NCBI GenBank assembly: GCA_002399025.1
Contig: DHCV01000020.1
Coordinates: 705 to 53,665 of the forward strand
Direction: 5' to 3'
DNA length: 52,961 bases
From: Bacteroidales bacterium UBA4893
Lineage (GTDB): Bacteria; Bacteroidota; Bacteroidia; Bacteroidales; P3
The position numbers and the translations under genes were made by a program. The notes below the pieces were generated by a model that saw nothing but the letters and a program-made list of their open reading frames with translations, ran no database searches and was not told where the DNA came from. Positions 35,283-45,500 of this stretch are shown piece by piece; the first letter of the stretch is position 1; each line of letters begins with the position of its first letter.

Positions 35283-38279
35283 ATGCAAAACAAGGGAGCT
35301 ATTAAAATTATTGTAATTATCTTTTCTTTAGTTTGTTTGTATCAACTATCGTTTACTTATTTTACTAAGAAAGTAGAAAAGGATGCTAAGGAATATGCTT
35401 TAAATAGTTACGTTAAAAGTCAAGCAAAAACTCTTGCCGAAGGTAATGCACTAAAAGAACAAGAAATCTTAGACTCTATTTCAAACGAAAGAGAATTGAG
35501 CTATTTGGATTCAATTTCTGAAAAGCCAGTCTATAACTTTTTATGGATGCGTCAATTTACATATAAACAATGTAAGGCAAGAGAAGTAGGGTTAGGTCTT
35601 GACCTAAAGGGAGGTATGAACGTTAAGATGGAGGTTTCAACAGCTGATGTTGTAAAGAATCTTGCCACAAATCCAAACGACCCAGCTTTTTTGAAAATCT
35701 ACGATAAGGCAATTGAACAACAAAAAAATACAGGTAAGGATTTCTTCTCTTCATTCCAAGAAGTGGTTTTAAATGAAGAATCAACCGGAAAGATTAATCT
35801 ATCAGCTTTTTTCCGAGTTAAATTAAAAGAAAGCAAAATTACTACCAATTCAACAAATCAAGAAGTTCTTGCTGCAATCAAAAAAGAATGTACTGATGCT
35901 TTTGATAGAACTTTCCAAGTATTGAGCAAGCGTATTGATAAGTTTGGGGTTTCTGAACCAACAATTCAAAAATTAGAGTCTTCTGAAAGAATTCTTATTG
36001 AGCTCCCTGGTGTTTCTGACCCTGAGCGTATTAGTCGTTTATTGGAAGGTACAGCTCAATTGGAATTTTGGTTAGCAGGAGATGCTGGCAGAGTTTTCCA
36101 AGCTTTTGGAAAAGCTGATGAATTTTTAGCAAATATTGGAGAAGAAAAAGATACATTAAATATAGATACACTTCAAGTTGCGCCCGTTGCTAATAAAGAC
36201 ACACAAAATCTTAGACCATTACAAAGCTTATTCACAAGACTTAATAAAGGAGATTTAGCACCTTCAGTTATTGGAACTGCAACAGCTTCTGCAAAGAAAG
36301 ATATTAATCGTCAAATAGAAAGAGCTTCAAAAGTACTACCTGCTGACGTTAAATTCTTATGGGGAGCACAGCCAATTCCAAAAACTAATGAATTTGAATT
36401 ATATGTTATACAATATACTAATAAGGCAAAGACAGCCCTATTGGATGGAGACGTGATTGATGATGCTCGTCAAGATTTTAATCAAGTTGGTCATCCTGTT
36501 GTATCAATGTCCATGAAAGCTGAGGCAGCAAGAAAATGGGAGAAAATAACAGGATCAAATATTGGTAATAGTATTGCGATTGTTCTTGATGATGTTGTTT
36601 ATTCGGCTCCAAGAGTAAATAGTGAGATTAGAGGAGGAAATTCAGAAATTTCTGGAAGTTTCACAATTGAAGAGGCAAAAGACTTAGCGAATATTTTAAA
36701 ATCGGGTAAACTAACAGCTCCTGCAAAAGTGGTTCAAGAATCTGTTGTTGGTCCTTCTCTTGGAGAAGAATCAATCAGAGCTGGGTTTATTTCATTCCTA
36801 TTCTCATTATTGGCAGTATTCCTATTTATGTTATTCTTCTACAGAGAGGCAGGAATTGCTGCATGTGTTGCTTTGTTGGTTAACCTATTCTTCCTAATGG
36901 GTGTTTTGGCATCAATTGGTGCAGTACTTACATTATCAGGTATTGCGGGTATTGTTCTAACATTAGCTATGGCAGTTGACTCAAACGTTATTATTAATGA
37001 ACGTATTAAGGAAGAACTTAAACATGGCAAAAATATTGTTACTGCAATAGCCGATGGTTATAAAGCATCCTATTCAGCAATTATTGACGGTAACGTAACA
37101 ACCCTATTAACAGGTATTATATTAGCATATTTTGGAGCAGGTTCAGTTCTAGGATTTGCAATCACTTTATGTATTGGTATTTTAACTTCACTATTTACTA
37201 GTATCTTTGTTTCTCGTTTGGTTATGGAAGCAATGGTTAGCAGTAAACTATTTAAGGATAGATTAGAATTCACCAATAATATTTCAGCAAAGATTTATGG
37301 TAATCCTAATTTCCGTTTCGTTCAAAATGCTAAGAAACAATTGATAATAATGTCTTCAGTTGTTGTAATTTTGGCTGGATTCCTTGTTTTCAAAGGATTG
37401 AATTATGGAATTGACTTTACTGGTGGTCGTACCTATGTTATTAGATTTGACAAGGATGTTAATGCAAATGATATTAGAGAATCATTAGGAAATGAGTTTG
37501 GTACTGACCCAGAGGTTAAAACATTTGGTCCTTCATATCAAGTAAAGATTACTACCGACTATAAGGTAAAAGAAGATAATGAAGCAGTTAAGAGAGAGGT
37601 TATTCAAAAACTATATGATGGAACAAAAACTTATTATCAAAATAAGAGTATTACTTTAGATGACTTCCAATCAACTCAAAAATCACCACTTGGAATTATT
37701 AGTTCAGAAATTGTTGGACCAACAATTGCAGAAGATATTAAAACTTCGGCAGTAATTGCTGTAATAGTTTCATTGATTGCAATATTCATATATATAGCAA
37801 TACGTTTCCGTAATTGGAAATATAGTTTGGGAGGATTACTTGCATTGGCTTTCGATGCGTTCTTTACAATAGGAATCTTCTCTGCCCTCAATGGAGTTTT
37901 ACCATTCAGTATGGAAGTAGATATGAACTTTATTGCAGCAATCCTTACAATTATCGGATTCTCAATTAATGACACAGTGGTTATCTTTGACCGTGTTCGT
38001 GAAAATATTAAACTTTATCCAAATCGTGAATATGGTGAGGTAATGAATATGTCAATTAATCAAACATTAAGTAGAACCATAAACACTGTCTTTACTGTAT
38101 TTATTTCGCTTGTTATTATATTAATATTTGGAGGAGATGTTTTAAGAGGATTTGCATTTGCATTGACTATCGGAACAGTATCGGGATCATTTTCAACTCT
38201 GTTTATGTCTTCCCCAATAGCATATTTATTAATTAGAAGAGAAAAGAAAATAGAATTAGCAAAGACTAAGACAAAATAA
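35283..38279 (+). CDS. secDF: Protein translocase subunit SecDF (fused)
   Basis: Inner-membrane protein of 998 aa that uses the proton gradient to help SecYEG export proteins. The SecD half has an N-terminal helix, GLGLDLKGGMNVKMEVS (about residues 102-118), a periplasmic P1 domain, FGVSEPTIQKLESSERILIE, and a helix bundle with VDSNVIINERIKEEL. The SecF half begins near residue 690 with GLNYGIDFTGGRTYVIRF and ends with SINDTVVIFDRVRENI and GDVLRGFAFALTIG. The fused form is usual in Bacteroidota. It stands alone with a terminator. It is relevant to the many Sec-dependent T9SS cargos in the window. Confidence 0.97.
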   Translation: MQNKGAIKIIVIIFSLVCLYQLSFTYFTKKVEKDAKEYALNSYVKSQAKTLAEGNALKEQEILDSISNERELSYLDSISEKPVYNFLWMRQFTYKQCKAREVGLGLDLKGGMNVKMEVSTADVVKNLATNPNDPAFLKIYDKAIEQQKNTGKDFFSSFQEVVLNEESTGKINLSAFFRVKLKESKITTNSTNQEVLAAIKKECTDAFDRTFQVLSKRIDKFGVSEPTIQKLESSERILIELPGVSDPERISRLLEGTAQLEFWLAGDAGRVFQAFGKADEFLANIGEEKDTLNIDTLQVAPVANKDTQNLRPLQSLFTRLNKGDLAPSVIGTATASAKKDINRQIERASKVLPADVKFLWGAQPIPKTNEFELYVIQYTNKAKTALLDGDVIDDARQDFNQVGHPVVSMSMKAEAARKWEKITGSNIGNSIAIVLDDVVYSAPRVNSEIRGGNSEISGSFTIEEAKDLANILKSGKLTAPAKVVQESVVGPSLGEESIRAGFISFLFSLLAVFLFMLFFYREAGIAACVALLVNLFFLMGVLASIGAVLTLSGIAGIVLTLAMAVDSNVIINERIKEELKHGKNIVTAIADGYKASYSAIIDGNVTTLLTGIILAYFGAGSVLGFAITLCIGILTSLFTSIFVSRLVMEAMVSSKLFKDRLEFTNNISAKIYGNPNFRFVQNAKKQLIIMSSVVVILAGFLVFKGLNYGIDFTGGRTYVIRFDKDVNANDIRESLGNEFGTDPEVKTFGPSYQVKITTDYKVKEDNEAVKREVIQKLYDGTKTYYQNKSITLDDFQSTQKSPLGIISSEIVGPTIAEDIKTSAVIAVIVSLIAIFIYIAIRFRNWKYSLGGLLALAFDAFFTIGIFSALNGVLPFSMEVDMNFIAAILTIIGFSINDTVVIFDRVRENIKLYPNREYGEVMNMSINQTLSRTINTVFTVFISLVIILIFGGDVLRGFAFALTIGTVSGSFSTLFMSSPIAYLLIRREKKIELAKTKTK

Positions 38280-38293
38280 GGTTTGGATAAAAT

Positions 38294-38345
38294 AAAATAA
38301 GCTTGGTTTGTGCGAATCAAACTAAGCTTATTTTGATAATTTTTT
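38294..38345 (+). terminator. secDF terminator
   Basis: Arms of 17 bases (38294-38310 and 38318-38334: AAAATAAGCTT.GTTTG against CAAAC.AAGCTTATTTT) with one mismatch and a 7-nt loop; a T run follows at 38339-38345. Confidence 0.85.
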
Positions 38346-38363
38346 AAGAAAATAGATTTATAT

Positions 38364-38394
38364 TTTGCTCTTATCAGATTTTTGTATAAATTTG
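38364..38394 (+). promoter_or_regulatory. Promoter of the receptor/cargo/PorV operon
   Basis: TTTG (38364-38367), 19 bp, TAAATTTG (38387-38394), 20 bp before the ATG of the small membrane-anchored protein. Confidence 0.78.
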
Positions 38395-38414
38395 TGGCAA
38401 ATTAATTAGTGTAA

Positions 38415-38765
38415 ATGAATATATATTTAGTACTCGCTTTAATAGGATTTATATTGGTTTTCAAAAAGTTGTTTTCAATTTTAGGAGAGAAAACCTTGGA
38501 GAATATTCCTCCAATTTCCAATGAAAACCTGCCTAAAAATAATCATGAAACCGATAATCAAGATTTTTTTGAAAGATTTGAAACAATAAAAAAAGTTAAT
38601 TCAAAAGAAAAAACACATAGTAATAATACTTCATATACTCCCAATACTAATCAAACAAATATTGATAAACATAAACAAATAGAAATAAAAGAAGAAAATG
38701 AATTTGACTTAAGAAAGGCTGTTATATATTCAGAAATATTAAACAATCCATTCTTAACTAAATAA
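38415..38765 (+). CDS. Small membrane-anchored hypothetical protein
   Basis: Hypothetical protein of 116 aa. One N-terminal membrane helix (NIYLVLALIGFILVF) is followed by an N/T/K-rich, probably disordered linker and a conserved-looking end, EEENEFDLRKAVIYSEILN-like (here ENEFDLRKAVIYSEILNNPF). I recall this short C-terminal motif in other Bacteroidota small proteins, without a known role. Spaced 48 bp before the TonB receptor with no promoter between, so probably the first gene of that operon. Confidence 0.75.
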   Translation: MNIYLVLALIGFILVFKKLFSILGEKTLENIPPISNENLPKNNHETDNQDFFERFETIKKVNSKEKTHSNNTSYTPNTNQTNIDKHKQIEIKEENEFDLRKAVIYSEILNNPFLTK

Positions 38766-38813
38766 TTAGTAATATTAAATTTCATTCTTTACATAAATAA
38801 TAAATAAAGAAAT

Positions 38814-41800
38814 ATGTTGAGAAAATTATTCTTTACTCTTGGTTTGTTTTTAACAACCAGTTTAATATTGTACTCGCAAGGAACACTAACGGGTACAATT
38901 ACAGATGCTAAGACAGGCGAACCATTACCGTTCGTTAATGTTATTGTTCAACAAAATGGTCAACAAAAAGGTGGAGCCCAAACTGCTGAAGATGGGACAT
39001 TCCAAATTAAACCATTAAGTGCAGGTAATTATGATGTAATTGCCAGTTTTGTTGGGTATCAAAAAGCAATGAAAACAGGCGTAAAAGTTAATGCATCTGG
39101 TTATTCAACTGGAGGTAGTCTTGCTTTAGAGCCAACTTCACAACAGTTGCCTGATATCATTATTACTGAATATGCAGTGCCATTGTTAGAATCTGGAACT
39201 GCAGAAACCGGTAAGCGTATTACCAATGAAGACATTGAAAAGATGACTGCAAATACTGTTGAAGGAATTATTGCAACAGTAGGAGGGGTATCCGATAATG
39301 ATGGTGAAGCTGGTTCAACTCGTGGAGAGGGAAACATGGTAACTTATGTTAATGGTGTTGCTAAAAAAGGAACTGTAAATATTCCAAAACAAGCAATCCA
39401 AGAGGTTCAAGTTATCCTTGGAGGAACTCCAGCTCGTTTTGGAGAGTCTATTGGGGGTACAACAAACATTACTCTTAGACCTCCTGCAAACAAGTTTAAT
39501 GGATTGATTGGTTATCAAACTTCTGAGCCTTTGGATACAAGAGGGTATCACAGACTTGACTTTTATTTGACAGGACCTGTGTATAAAAAGAAATCAGATG
39601 ATGGAGTTGAGAAAAGTATAATAGGTTTTCGTCTTTCAGGACTAAACACTTACATACAAGATCAAAATAGTCGTCCAAGCGATAGAGCATTTTATATGCT
39701 AAAAGAAGATAGGCAAAGTTTCTTGGATGATAATCCATTGACTTTTGATCCAGTTTCTGGAGCTGTTTATAATACTGCTTCTTTTTTAAGACTATCTGAT
39801 TTTGAACAAGTGGGAAGAAAGCCAAACATGTGGCAAAATGCATTATACATAGAAGGAGGATTAGATATTAGACTTTCAGATAATAGTACTTTATTAATTA
39901 ATGGAGAGTATTATAATAGTTTAGGGAAGTATCCTTCTGCTGCATCAATGCTTTTAAATAATGCTAATAATTCTGAAAGCAAACAAAATAGTTTTCAAAT
40001 TATGGCTGACTTTACTCAAAAGTTCTCAAACACATCTGATGCTTCTAAAATAAAGAACATTATCTTTAATATTAATGGTTCATTCTCAAGAACATTTTCT
40101 GAAACATATAATAAAGATCATGGAAATGATTTATTTAAATATGGACATGTTGGTACTTTCAACACACATAAAAGAAACACTTACCAATTATCAAGAATGG
40201 AAATTAATGGTGTAATGCAAGATGTTATGGAACATAACGGTTGGTTAGACTATCAAGTTGATTTCACCCCTTCAGATGCAAATCCTGGTCTTGCAAGATA
40301 CACTTGGCAACTATATAATGATCCAAATTTTGCATCAATTAGACCTATGTTGTTTAACTATGATAATTTAAGATCATTATTAGGATTAACTAATGGAGAT
40401 CTTCCAAACTCTATTTACCAAGTTCCAAACAGCAACCCTGTCTTTGCATGGAACAATGTTGGAACACCTTATAGAAGTTATTCAAAAAGTGAAAGACAAG
40501 ATATTTATTTTTCTGCAAAAGTATCAGCTGACTTAGGAAAGCACTCTATAGAATTAGGGTTCCAATATGACCAATCTACTTATCGTTCATACTCTTTAAA
40601 TGCTGTTGCTTTATGGACAATCATGAAGCAAGAAGTAAATTCTCACATTCTTTATAGAGATTTAGCAAATCCAATAATTGATAATTCTGGTTCTATACCT
40701 TATGTTACTTATAATAGGTCTTATGATGCAGCAAGTCAAACTTTCTTTGACAGAGCATTAAGACAAAAATTAGGTTTAAGCGTAAATAGTACAGATTTTA
40801 TTGATATTGATAGCTATGACCCTTCTACATTCTCATTGGATATGTTTTCTGCTGATGAATTATTTAATAATGGGGGAGATAATTCAATTGTATCATATTA
40901 TGGTTACGATCATAGAGGGAATGTTCTTAAAGGGAAACAAAATTTACAAAGCTTCTTCTCTGATCCAACAAACAGAACCTTGGGTGCTTGGCAACCAATT
41001 TATATGGCTGGATATATTCAAGACCAATTCTTTTTCAGAGATTTGATTTTCAACATTGGTTTACGTGTTGATAGGTTTGATGGAAATCAAATGGGACTTA
41101 AAGATCCATATTTACTTTATTCATCATACACTGCAGGAGAACTTGCTATTCCAAATCGTCCAGCAAATATTGGAGACGACTACGTTGTATATGTTGGTAG
41201 TCTAAGCGGAAACTCATCTCCTTCTGATGTAAATAACGATGGTTTTATTAGAGGTTATAGAAATGGAAATACTTGGTATAATGCTAATGGAGAAATTGTC
41301 TCAAATCCAAGTGCAATTGCAGGAGCATCTGGTCAACCACTTCCTTTCAGAAAAGGAAAATTAAATGATACAGGACTTCCATTTGAAATCTCAACAGATG
41401 CGTTTGAAGATTATAAACCAATCATCATTCCAATGCCTCGTATTGCATTTTCATTCCCTGTTTCAGATGAATCAGAATTTAAAGCATCTTATGATGTGAT
41501 TGCTCGTCGTCCTCAAACCGCTTGGATGGCAAATTATGTTAACTACTTATTTATGGAAAGACAATCTGGTCAAACATTAAATAATCCTAACTTAGAACCT
41601 GAAAAAATTACTAACTACGAACTTGGTTTTACTCAAGTTTTGTCAAAATCTTCAGTGTTAGTTATGTCAGCCTACTATAAAGAAACAAGAGATTTAATTG
41701 CTTATGTTCAATATGTAGGTGCTGACCCAACATCATTATACTATTCATACGGGAATCAGGATTTTAGAACCACTAAAGGTCTTACTGTTACATATGAATT

Positions 41801-42500
41801 AAAACGTTCAAATAATATTCGTATTAATGCCAATTATACTCTTCAATATGCTGAAGGAACTACAGGTCTTCCAAGAACTACTGTTGTATCTTTAATTCAA
41901 GCTGGTTATCCTAATATTAAAATGCTTTATCCAATCAATGATGATAGACGTCACGAATTCAAACTTCAATTAGACTTCCGTTATTTTGGAGGAAATGACT
42001 ATAATGGACCTACAACAAAAAGAGTTGTAAAGGATAAAGAAACAGGCGAAGACAGATCTCAAGTTATTAATTGGTTACAAAACTTCGGTGTTAATATCAC
42101 CGGAGTTGCTCAATCAGGAAGACCATATACTAAATATTTTAGTAATACTCAACGATCAATTGTTGGTAGCTTCAACGGAGCACGTTTACCATGGGTTTTC
42201 CGTGTTGATATGAACATTGACAAGACATACAACATTAAAGTTGGTAAAAAAGTAACTCAACTAAACTTATTTGCAAGAATAAGTAATGTGTTAAATATTA
42301 AAAATGTTGCTAGTGTATTTGGAGTTACAGGTGACCCAGATGATAACGGTTACTTAACTGACCCAGAAACTCAAACTATTATTGCAAACCAATTGGATGA
42401 GAATTCATTTAGAGATTATTATATGATGTATCTAAATAATTATGAATATAATTATCAACGTCCTAGAATGGTTTACTTAGGAGTAACTTATACATTTTAG
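38814..42500 (+). CDS. TonB-dependent receptor with regulatory-like N-terminal domain
   Basis: Outer-membrane protein of 1228 aa. Signal peptide MLRKLFFTLGLFLTTSLILYSQ. Carboxypeptidase-D-regulatory-like domain (GTITDAKTGEPLPFVNVIV to YDVIASFVGYQKA, residues about 25-95). Plug domain (ITNEDIEKMTANTVEGIIATV, ETGKRI, RGEGNMVTYVNGV, VQVILGGTPARFGESIGGTT, residues about 130-225). The long barrel ends RPRMVYLGVTYTF with the terminal Phe of beta-barrel proteins. No SusD partner follows, so this is not a SusCD glycan pair. The next genes encode a giant secreted protein and a PorV-like barrel, which suggests a surface-protein rather than a simple uptake role. Confidence 0.93.
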   Translation: MLRKLFFTLGLFLTTSLILYSQGTLTGTITDAKTGEPLPFVNVIVQQNGQQKGGAQTAEDGTFQIKPLSAGNYDVIASFVGYQKAMKTGVKVNASGYSTGGSLALEPTSQQLPDIIITEYAVPLLESGTAETGKRITNEDIEKMTANTVEGIIATVGGVSDNDGEAGSTRGEGNMVTYVNGVAKKGTVNIPKQAIQEVQVILGGTPARFGESIGGTTNITLRPPANKFNGLIGYQTSEPLDTRGYHRLDFYLTGPVYKKKSDDGVEKSIIGFRLSGLNTYIQDQNSRPSDRAFYMLKEDRQSFLDDNPLTFDPVSGAVYNTASFLRLSDFEQVGRKPNMWQNALYIEGGLDIRLSDNSTLLINGEYYNSLGKYPSAASMLLNNANNSESKQNSFQIMADFTQKFSNTSDASKIKNIIFNINGSFSRTFSETYNKDHGNDLFKYGHVGTFNTHKRNTYQLSRMEINGVMQDVMEHNGWLDYQVDFTPSDANPGLARYTWQLYNDPNFASIRPMLFNYDNLRSLLGLTNGDLPNSIYQVPNSNPVFAWNNVGTPYRSYSKSERQDIYFSAKVSADLGKHSIELGFQYDQSTYRSYSLNAVALWTIMKQEVNSHILYRDLANPIIDNSGSIPYVTYNRSYDAASQTFFDRALRQKLGLSVNSTDFIDIDSYDPSTFSLDMFSADELFNNGGDNSIVSYYGYDHRGNVLKGKQNLQSFFSDPTNRTLGAWQPIYMAGYIQDQFFFRDLIFNIGLRVDRFDGNQMGLKDPYLLYSSYTAGELAIPNRPANIGDDYVVYVGSLSGNSSPSDVNNDGFIRGYRNGNTWYNANGEIVSNPSAIAGASGQPLPFRKGKLNDTGLPFEISTDAFEDYKPIIIPMPRIAFSFPVSDESEFKASYDVIARRPQTAWMANYVNYLFMERQSGQTLNNPNLEPEKITNYELGFTQVLSKSSVLVMSAYYKETRDLIAYVQYVGADPTSLYYSYGNQDFRTTKGLTVTYELKRSNNIRINANYTLQYAEGTTGLPRTTVVSLIQAGYPNIKMLYPINDDRRHEFKLQLDFRYFGGNDYNGPTTKRVVKDKETGEDRSQVINWLQNFGVNITGVAQSGRPYTKYFSNTQRSIVGSFNGARLPWVFRVDMNIDKTYNIKVGKKVTQLNLFARISNVLNIKNVASVFGVTGDPDDNGYLTDPETQTIIANQLDENSFRDYYMMYLNNYEYNYQRPRMVYLGVTYTF

Positions 42501-42529
42501 TTAAAAATTAAATAGAAAAATTTTGCAAG

Positions 42530-45500
42530 ATGAAACATATATTTAAAATAACAACGTTAGTTTTAGTCTGCCTTTTATTGCAAAATTCTCTTTTTGCAAG
42601 AGAATACATGGGAGCGACTAAAAGAGCCACAAAATCTGCAAAAGCAGAAACTGGGGTTGAAAGATGTAGAAGAGCTCAAGGTTCGGCTGAATTAAGTATT
42701 AATAATGTTAGAGCTCGTATCAATACAGGAGGTAATATGTGGTTTGATGGAAATACTGCTAGGTATTATGTTCCTAAAGATGGTAGTAGTACTGCCATGT
42801 TCTGTGCTGCATTATGGATTGGAGGACAAGACGAAAACAAACAATTAAGAGTTGCTGCTTTACGTTTTGGTCAAGATGGTGATGACTTTTGGCCTGGTCC
42901 TTTGACAGTTGATAAAAATGCTGCAGTTAACAAGTCAGTTTGTGAAAAATGGGATAAACATTTCCGAATTACAAAAGCTGAAGTTGAAGCTTTTGTTGCT
43001 GCATGTCCTAAGAATGCTCAAGGTCAAATTATTGGTGGTCCAACAGATCCAAGTTTGATTACTGAGGCAATCAAAACATGGCCTGCTCATCCAGAAAATT
43101 ATGCTGATTTAAAACAATCAAAATATTTAGCTCCTTTTAAGGACGTTGATGGTGACGGAGAATATAATTATTCAAAAGGAGATTATCCATACTATGATTT
43201 TAATGGAGACCTTTGTCCTGTTGTTGCAAAACAAAGTGGTCAAAGATATAATCCAATTAGAACAATGGAAGACTCAATTGGAACTGGTGGAGAACCAGTT
43301 CATGGTGGTATTTTAGTTGACCAAGTTTTAAAAGGTGACGAAACTCTTTGGTGGGTGTTTAATGATAAAGGAAATGCACACACTGAATCAAAATCTCAAA
43401 ACCCAATCGGATTAGAAATTCGTGCTCAAGCATTCGCATTTAGTATGAATGACGAAATAAATAATATGACTTTCTATTCATATGAAATTATTAACCGTTC
43501 CACTTTTACTCTTCAAAATACTTATTTTAGTCAATGGGTTGACCCAGATTTAGGTTATTCTCATGATGACTTTGTTGGTTGTGATGTTAAGAGAGGTTTA
43601 GGATATTGCTATAATGGAAAAGCAACCGATGGACCAGGAACTGGTGCATATTCAGGTAACCCACCTGCTGTTGGTATTGACTTCTTCCAAGGACCATATT
43701 TAGACCCAGATGGTTTAGATAATCCAAAGGTTTATATTGATTTAGTTTTAGGTAAAGAACCAGAAAAATTAGATAAATATTTGAAGAAAGATGCTAATGG
43801 TCAACCTATTCCTGGAGATTATGATACATTATTAATTACTGCTAACGCTGAAGAATTCATTGATTATTGGTATAATGTTAATGATAAAATCACTAATGGT
43901 GCTAACATTAATGGTGTAAACTTTGGTAATGGAATTATTGATGATGAACGTTTCGGTATGAGAAGATTCGTTTATTATGAAAATAGTGGACACACAACTA
44001 AAGGTGAACCTGATAAAGCAACTGACTATTACAACTACTTGAGAGGTATGTGGAAAACTGGTGTTAAGATGACATTTGGAGGAGACGGAACTTCAGGAAC
44101 TGTTGAATGTGATTTTATGTTCCCAGGAAATACTGACCCATGGAATTGGGGAACAAAGGGAATTATTCCTACAATTACTGACACAAGAGGTTGGACTGAA
44201 GAATCTTCAAATAACTCAGCTGGCGATAGACGTTTTATGCAATCAGCTGGTCCTTTCGAACTTCAACCAGGAGCAATTAACTATATTACTGTTGGTATTC
44301 CTTTTGCTCAAGCAACAACTGGAGGACCTTACGCATCTGTAACATTACTAAGACAAATAGATGATAAATGTCAAGCATTATTTGATAATTGCTTTAACCT
44401 ATTAGAAGGACCTGATGCTCCAGACTTAACTATTAAAGAACTTAATAGAGAATTAATTCTTTTCCTAACCAATGACGCACCTTCTTCAAACAACATTAAT
44501 GAATCATATAATAAGATTGATGTTTCTATTCCTATTAAGTATGAAAATACTAACCTAAAAGACACTATTTTATATGATGGTTCTGGTAACCCTTACATTC
44601 ATACTTATGATGATGATACATCTTCAATATACTACGACCAATTCTATAAATTTGAAGGTTATCAAATCTTCCAATTAAAAGACAGAACAGTTTCTGTTGC
44701 TGACCTATATGATGAAGATAAATCAAGATTAGTTGCACAATGTGACATTAGGAATTTTGATAGCAAGCAAAACGATGCACCAATTGCAAAATTGATTAAC
44801 TACACAAAAGATGATAATATCGGTGGTTTGGTTCCAAAGGTAATGGTTGATGGACTAAATAAAGGCATTCAACATACATTCAGAATAACTGAAGATATGT
44901 TTGCAACAACCAACGATAAAACTATTGTAAACAATAAAAAATATTACTATGTTGCAATAGCTTATGCATACAATAACTATAAACAATACAACCCAGAAGA
45001 TGCTACAAAGCTTGATGGTCAAAAAATAACTTATTTAGCAAGTAGAAAAACAGGGTTTGGTAGAAGTATTGCGCCAGTGATTGCAATTCCTCACATGTTA
45101 GAACCAGAACAAAATGGTACCTTAGTTCAATCAGCTTATGGCAATAGCCCTGAGATTACAAGAATTGAAGGTAATGGAAATGGAGGAATGATAATTAACT
45201 TCAAGAAAGAAACTTTAGAACAACTTATGGGTAAACCAAATGAAGAACCTATTGGAGTTTCTTTCGTTCCAGAGCTAAACTATGAAAAGAACTTTGGTCC
45301 ACTTAATATTAAGGTTATTGACCCAGTTAAATTGAGAGCAGGTTCTTATAATATTAAGATTATTCCATCTGATACATCAACAAATTTAATGTATGCTAAA
45401 TGGAAACTTCAAAATGCTGACACTAATCTACCTATTTACTCTGAAAAAATAAATGGAACAACAACTGATGTTTATTCAATAACTTCAGACAGAGTAATTG

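Noticed and set aside
36839..38320. Minus-strand ORFs inside secDF
   Set aside because: Antisense shadows of a conserved gene with no signal or domain of their own.
38814..42500. SusC-type glycan importer
   Set aside because: No SusD-like lipoprotein gene follows; the next genes are a giant secreted protein and a PorV-like barrel.
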